DNA of 10,589 nt, taken from an uncultured Prevotella sp. (GTDB lineage: Bacteria > Bacteroidota > Bacteroidia > Bacteroidales > Bacteroidaceae). Shown here piece by piece: positions 7,090-10,589 of this stretch; within the stretch, counting starts at the first letter, position 1, and every line of letters begins with the position of its first letter. The position numbers were made by a program, and so were the translations under genes. Under the pieces are notes generated by a model, which was given only the letters and a program-made list of their open reading frames with translations, did no database searches and was not told the DNA's origin. The stretch covers positions 1 through 10,589 of the forward strand of contig UQCW01000068.1 of the NCBI GenBank assembly GCA_900539625.1, in the 5' to 3' direction.

Positions 7090-9303
7090 ATGCTGAAAGA
7101 TATATTCTCCCGCTCCAAATTGAAATTCACGCGGCAGTTTGACCAGATGGACTGCGGCGCGGCTTGCATACGCATGATTGCCTCATGCTATGGAAAGGAC
7201 TACCCGCTGTCGTATTTGCGCACACTCTCGCATCTCACCCGCGAGGGAGTGAGCGTTGCGGGCATACGCGACGCCTTGGACAAAATAGGGGCGGAGAGCC
7301 GCAGCTTTGAAATGACATTGGAACAGCTGCGGGAAAAATGTCCGCTACCGGCCATATTGCATTGGGAGCAGAACCATTTCGTTGTGCTGGAAAGCGTAGA
7401 CCGCAGCAAACTCACGGGACGCTGGCATTACAAGGTGGCCAATCCTGCATACGGCCGCCACCGCTTCACGGAAGAGGCTTTCGCGAAATACTGGCTTAAC
7501 GGCAACAAGGGCGTTGTTGTGGCCATCGCACCGCGTGAGGATTTCTTCAGCCGTCAGTCTGTCAAGGAAAAGCACAGTTTCGTGCGTTTCTCAAAAAAAT
7601 ACGTCTGGCCTTTCAAGTGGCAGATGGCCTTCACGTCTTTCATGGTGCTCTTAGGCTTGTTGCTTTCGCTCGTCACTCCTTTCCTGACACAGAAGATGGT
7701 GGACGAGGGAATCGGCATGCGCAACATGGGACTGATCATCAACATCATGCTGGCGCAGGTGGCGCTCTTCATCGGGTCGTTCTCGATGAGCCTTATAGGC
7801 AGCTGGGTCACTCTTCACATGAGCACCCATATCAGTATGCGCATACTCGGCGACTATCTCACAAAACTCCTGCGGCTTCCGATGACATTCTTCGACACCA
7901 AGAGCGTCGGCGACTACCAGCAGCGCATCGGCGACCATGCCCGCCTTCAGAGTTTCGTGACACAGGGAACCGTGCAGACGTTTTTCTCCCTCGTTTCCGT
8001 ACCTTTCTTTTTAACTATCATCGGCTGGTATAGTCCGATGATTCTGGCGGCCTACATTTTCTTTACTATTCTGAGCACACTATGGATGACGTATTTCTTC
8101 CGCCACCGGAAAGTGATAGACTATGAGCAGTTCAAACTGAGCAGCGAAAACCAGAACAAGCTCTACGAACTCATGTCGGGAATCACCGACATCAAGCTCA
8201 ACGGATATGAGGACTACAAGATTGAAGAGTGGCGCACGCTCCAGCAGCGGCAGTATGCCATGAATCAGAAGTCGCTCCGCTTGGGGCAAGTGCAGAACAC
8301 AGGCTTCACGCTCATCGGCCAGCTCCGGAACATATTGATCACCTGCTGGATTGCCGCCTCTGTCGTACACGGCGACCTCACCCTCGGCATGATGATGAGC
8401 ATTTCGGCCATCATAGGGCAGGTTGGCGGTCCGCTTTCGCAGCTCATCGGTTTCCTCCAGCAGTTTCAAGATGCGAAAATCAGTTTGGAACGCTCGGAGG
8501 AAGTGCATCTCTGTGAGGACGAAGATGGTGTGGAACTTCTTGACGTTCCGACAGACACCCCGCGCGACATCGTGGTGAAAGACCTCTCCTTCTCCTATAC
8601 GGGCAGCATCGGCCAGCCCGTGTTGAAGCACCTCAATCTCACGATTCCAGCAGGGCAGATGACGGCCATCGTCGGGGAAAGCGGCAGCGGAAAGACAACA
8701 CTGATGAAACTTCTTCTGAAATTCTATCAGCCCACGGAGGGCGAAATCCTTTTGGGCGGACAGCCGCTGACTTGCTTCAGCGCCAAATCCATGCGCCGTG
8801 TCACCGGTATTGTGATGCAGGACAATTTCGTGTTTTCTGACACGATACGCCGCAATATAGTTCTTGGCGAAGCGATGGACGAGGGACGGTTGGCAGCGGC
8901 TGTCAGTGCCGCCTGTTTGGAAGACTATGTCAAGGGGCTTCCCATCGGTGTCGAGACCAAAATTGGCAGCGAGGGAATCGGCGTGAGCGGCGGAGAGCGG
9001 CAGCGCATGATGATCGCGCGTGCGGTTTACAAGAGTCCGCTTTATCTCATGCTGGACGAGGCCACAAGTTCGCTGGATGCCGAAAACGAACGGAAAATCA
9101 CGGAGAATCTGCAGGCGGTGTTTGCAGACCGCACGCGCATCGTGATAGCCCACCGCCTCTCCACGGTTCGTCATGCTGACAACATCCTTGTCTTGCGTCA
9201 TGGGGAAATCGTGGAGCAGGGAACGCATGAGCAGCTGGTGGCAAATAGAGGATATTATTTTGAGTTGATACATAATCAATTGGAACTTGCAGAGGATAAA
9301 TGA
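7090..9303 (+). CDS. C39-peptidase ABC exporter for a double-glycine leader peptide
   Basis: This is a 737-residue fusion of protease, membrane and ATPase domains, close to the usual length for peptidase-containing ABC transporters. Residues 10-150 are a C39 peptidase: QMDCGAAC with catalytic C22, and LHWEQNHFVVL with H96. The third position, normally Asp in a D-P motif, reads N118-P119. Residues about 170-450 are the six-helix transmembrane domain. The nucleotide-binding domain has Walker A GESGSGKT (529-536), Q-loop Q577, signature VSGGE (632-636), Walker B LYLMLDEA (651-658) and H-loop H688, so it should be active. It would cut the leader after Gly-Gly and pump the core peptide across the inner membrane. 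The precursor with KLLGG lies upstream on the same strand, though a repeat element and the barrel gene intervene. I chose ATG at 7090; a TTG directly before it (7087) is possible. The gene is more G+C-rich than the maturase genes. No HlyD-type partner is visible. Confidence 0.93.
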   Translation: MLKDIFSRSKLKFTRQFDQMDCGAACIRMIASCYGKDYPLSYLRTLSHLTREGVSVAGIRDALDKIGAESRSFEMTLEQLREKCPLPAILHWEQNHFVVLESVDRSKLTGRWHYKVANPAYGRHRFTEEAFAKYWLNGNKGVVVAIAPREDFFSRQSVKEKHSFVRFSKKYVWPFKWQMAFTSFMVLLGLLLSLVTPFLTQKMVDEGIGMRNMGLIINIMLAQVALFIGSFSMSLIGSWVTLHMSTHISMRILGDYLTKLLRLPMTFFDTKSVGDYQQRIGDHARLQSFVTQGTVQTFFSLVSVPFFLTIIGWYSPMILAAYIFFTILSTLWMTYFFRHRKVIDYEQFKLSSENQNKLYELMSGITDIKLNGYEDYKIEEWRTLQQRQYAMNQKSLRLGQVQNTGFTLIGQLRNILITCWIAASVVHGDLTLGMMMSISAIIGQVGGPLSQLIGFLQQFQDAKISLERSEEVHLCEDEDGVELLDVPTDTPRDIVVKDLSFSYTGSIGQPVLKHLNLTIPAGQMTAIVGESGSGKTTLMKLLLKFYQPTEGEILLGGQPLTCFSAKSMRRVTGIVMQDNFVFSDTIRRNIVLGEAMDEGRLAAAVSAACLEDYVKGLPIGVETKIGSEGIGVSGGERQRMMIARAVYKSPLYLMLDEATSSLDAENERKITENLQAVFADRTRIVIAHRLSTVRHADNILVLRHGEIVEQGTHEQLVANRGYYFELIHNQLELAEDK

Positions 9304-9340
9304 TGCCGCTTGAGCGTCTGAAAGGGGCTCATATTTAGGG

Positions 9341-9356
9341 TAGGGGCTTGCCCCTA
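9341..9356 (+). terminator. Hairpin after the exporter gene
   Basis: TAGGGGC (9341-9347) and GCCCCTA (9350-9356) pair with almost no loop, so in practice about six pairs close a four-base loop. It lies 38 bases after the exporter stop codon. No clear T-run follows, so termination is likely but unproven. A second weaker stem, CGCCC/GGGCG with TGAAC/GTTCA, spans 9375-9405. Confidence 0.45.
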
Positions 9357-9492
9357 TCTCTTGGGGCCGATTTATGAACCTCGCCCCTGTAAGGTAGGGC
9401 GTTCAAGAAAGCATATTAAATATTGACAGTAGCGTGTCTCGCAACGGAGATTTGCGTTGGCCCGCATAATCGTCTGTTGCGGCGCCAGCATT

Positions 9493-9635
9493 GTAGCTCA
9501 CTTTGCTCGCAAAGTGAGGGCCACGAACACGTAGCGAACATGCCCAGCGCTTTAGGGCATGACTTTGTTGAATTTTTAGCCGTGTTTGGCCGCCACAATA
9601 TTCGTCCCCCTCACTTTGCTCGCAAAGTGAGCTAC
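9493..9635. repeat. Paired palindromes inside the second element
   Basis: Two hairpins with stem CTCACTTTGC/GCAAAGTGAG lie at 9497-9518 and 9610-9631, each with a two-base TC loop. The pair also forms a larger inverted repeat, since the left copy is preceded by GTAG and the right one followed by CTAC. Between them CATGCCC/GGGCATG (9539-9545 with 9555-9561) makes a third stem. Confidence 0.85.
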
Positions 9636-9698
9636 AGTGCTTCGCCTCAGACCTTCACCGAATGTTCGCGCAGCACCTCTTGTTGCTATGCCGCCCTG

Positions 9699-9746
9699 CT
9701 ATTTGACCCAAAACCGCGCAGAGATTTTCTGGATTTTGAAAACCCT
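9699..9746. repeat. Right-end repeat module, copy 2
   Basis: These 48 bases match 6988-7036 with three substitutions and one indel. The shared centre reads AAAACCGCGCAGAGATTTTC in both copies. Confidence 0.85.
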
Positions 9747-9767
9747 AAAGTAATGCGTCGGCCTGCA

Positions 9768-9887
9768 GTCCCTATACTTTTTAGCGAATGCGGGACGAGA
9801 CACGTTCGAACGCGGGACGAGACACGTTCGAACGCAGGACGAGACGCAATCGAACGCGGGAGGGCGTTCGCTATAAAGTATAGGGAC
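9768..9887. repeat. Inverted-repeat cassette enclosing three tandem 22-base units
   Basis: The arms GTCCCTATACTTTTTAGCGA(A) at 9768-9788 and their complement at 9867-9887 agree at 20 of 21 positions. Between them are three 22-base units at 9791-9812, 9813-9834 and 9835-9856, followed by a partial fourth. Units 1 and 2 are identical (starting CGGGACGAGACACGTTCGAA); unit 3 differs at a few bases. Each unit contains the palindrome CGTTCGAACG or a close variant. The copy number probably varies between strains. Confidence 0.85.
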
Positions 9888-9959
9888 AGGATTGGCTCGC
9901 CCTATTTTTGAGGAATGAGATACCCCCATTAATGTTTTAACGCCAAATGCTCATGAACC

Positions 9960-10125
9960 CGATTGGGGCAACATTACTAAATATTCTGATGGTCGCTTTT
10001 CACCTTCTCGGAAGCGTCTTTCCGCAAGTAGCCTCAGTCACATAGCCCGCTATGCCCTTCCGTTTACTTACAAGATAACACTTCCGATGTGGCACAAATC
10101 ACCTCATCGGAATTATTAGCCCCTT
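9960..10125. ncRNA. Candidate structured RNA upstream of the rRNA operon
   Basis: A closing pair GGGGC/GCCCC (9965-9969 with 10119-10123) encloses three hairpins: CGGAA/TTCCG (10009-10013 with 10020-10024), CATAGC/GCTATG (10041-10054) and TTCCGATG/CATCGGAA (10082-10089 with 10105-10112, extended by two GC pairs). CGCTT/AAGCG (9994-9998 with 10012-10016) offers an alternative to the first stem. No reading frame of note crosses it on either strand. The strand is undetermined and I recognise no named RNA family. Confidence 0.3.
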
Positions 10126-10273
10126 AAAAGATTTGCGCGTCAAACGGGCGTTTTATGACTTTACCTGTTGCCATCCGAAAATAATATGAAAAATTTTTCT
10201 GCGTTTAAAGCGTTGTCGTGCAGCGCTTTAGTGATATTGCACGAAAATTTCTTAGAAAATAATTGCGAAAACA

Positions 10274-10305
10274 TTTGGTGGTTATGGGAAAAGTCCGTAA
10301 TTTTG
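10274..10305 (+). promoter_or_regulatory. Ribosomal RNA promoter, Bacteroidetes type
   Basis: TTTG (10274-10277) and TAATTTTG (10298-10305) fit the Bacteroidetes sigma factor consensus TTTG, 19-21 bases, TAnnTTTG exactly, with a 20-base spacer. The sequence before the -33 box is A/T-rich (10230-10270), as expected for an UP-like element of a strong promoter. Transcription should begin near 10311, about 220 bases before the 16S gene. Confidence 0.85.
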
Positions 10306-10310
10306 CACTC

Positions 10311-10531
10311 GCTAAACGGGACGAGCGGTACACCACTCACCACCCCACCAAGCAAAGAGATCTATAAAATTCTTACATAAAACTTTTAAGAGAAGTACAA
10401 GACAATGAGCATTCTTACTCCTTATTAATATAAGAAGCTAAGGTGTTCGGGTAAATCAAGTACTGTCAATTCATTAAACAGGTAACATCCAAGAAGAGCC
10501 GTTAAAACAGAGAAAACAAAAACATTATATT
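10311..10531 (+). other. Transcribed leader of the rRNA operon
   Basis: The segment runs between the predicted transcription start and the mature 16S 5' end. It includes a small hairpin CTTAT/ATAAG (10421-10434). It likely carries the 5' half of the RNase III processing stem, but the matching half lies after the 16S gene, outside the window. Confidence 0.6.
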
Positions 10532-10589
10532 ACAATGAAGAGTTTGATCCTGGCTCAGGATGAACGCTAGCTACAGGCTTAACACATGC
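10532..10589 (+). rRNA. rrs: 16S ribosomal RNA, 5' end only
   Basis: GAAGAGTTTGATCCTGGCTC (10537-10556) is the universal bacterial 16S start, followed by GGATGAACGCTAGCTACAGG and CTTAACACATGC, wording typical of Bacteroidales such as Prevotella and Bacteroides. The mature 5' end is placed at about 10532 by alignment to the E. coli start. The gene runs off the window after 58 bases. Confidence 0.97.

Larger units (their letters stand above)
9392..9746. mobile_element. Second palindromic element, degenerate relative of the 6673-7040 element
   Basis: The left end AGGTAGGGCGTTCAAGAA (9392-9409) resembles the AGGTGGGGTGTTCAAAAT end of the first element. The right end at 9699-9746 is a near copy of its right-end module. 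The interior differs: instead of the 6764-6918 repeats it carries two self-complementary blocks. This suggests a modular repeat family sharing ends but not cores. Boundaries are approximate, especially on the left. Confidence 0.5.
9304..10273. other. Gene-free interval between exporter gene and rRNA promoter
   Basis: Nearly 1 kb holds no credible protein gene. Reading frames here (for example 9423-9911) run through palindromic repeats and lack any protein-like pattern. The interval contains, in order, a terminator-like hairpin, a degenerate copy of the palindromic element, an inverted-repeat cassette with tandem 22-base units, a hairpin-rich candidate RNA, and a hairpin (AAAGCG/CGCTTT, 10207-10229) just before the rRNA promoter. 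Confidence 0.7.

Noticed and set aside
8080..9279. Antisense open frame of 399 residues opposite the exporter gene
   Set aside because: The + strand encodes textbook ABC motifs throughout; the reverse frame is low-complexity His/Arg/Asp-rich sequence caused by codon bias.
9791..9856. CRISPR array
   Set aside because: The 22-base units are directly adjacent with no spacers.
9423..9911. Open frame of 162 residues
   Set aside because: It runs through the palindromic element and the tandem 22-base units, giving repetitive Arg/Asp-rich text with no protein-like pattern.
10168..10380. Open frame of 70 residues across the rRNA promoter
   Set aside because: It spans a strong consensus promoter and rRNA leader and shows no conserved-protein character.

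Overview
The window reads as a chromosomal segment of a Bacteroidales bacterium, most likely a Prevotella-type genus. Four things point there. The 3' end enters a 16S rRNA gene with a Bacteroidales-like 5' sequence. That gene is preceded by a good Bacteroidetes -33/-7 promoter (TTTG, 20 bases, TAATTTTG). Starts sit in A/T-rich sequence without Shine-Dalgarno sites. The large envelope protein is of the Bacteroidetes outer-membrane-barrel type. All genes recognised are on the + strand.

Positions 1-3242 hold the core of a ribosomally synthesised, modified peptide (RiPP) locus. A glycosyltransferase/LanC-like fusion (5' end apparently damaged or truncated) overlaps a radical SAM/SPASM maturase by 17 bases. 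The maturase is followed 44 bases later by a 108-residue precursor. The precursor has an acidic leader ending in Gly-Gly and a core with nine cysteines placed almost perfectly every fourth residue. A strong hairpin closes the group at 3248-3268. A roughly 500-base gap with consecutive hairpins follows. Next come a 962-residue outer-membrane beta-barrel protein (3772-6660) and a 737-residue C39-peptidase ABC exporter (7090-9303), whose protease domain is the expected enzyme for cutting after Gly-Gly. The inferred job sharing is: the maturase and glycosyltransferase modify the peptide, the exporter trims and exports it, and the barrel protein acts at the outer membrane. No HlyD-type adaptor is in the window.

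Non-coding space is crowded with palindromic repeats. A 368-base element with 18-base inverted ends and nested inverted repeats (6673-7040) separates the barrel gene from the exporter gene. A related element with a similar right end lies at about 9392-9746. Beside it is an inverted-repeat cassette enclosing three 22-base tandem repeats (9768-9887). From about 9960 to 10125 there is a hairpin-rich segment that could be a small RNA. The ribosomal promoter (10274-10305), the rRNA leader and the first 58 bases of 16S rRNA end the window.

The possible new system is the RiPP locus: a Cys-X3-Cys peptide with a radical SAM enzyme and a polypeptide GalNAc-transferase-like enzyme fused to half of a LanC-like domain. 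All family assignments come from reading motifs by eye; no database search was possible.
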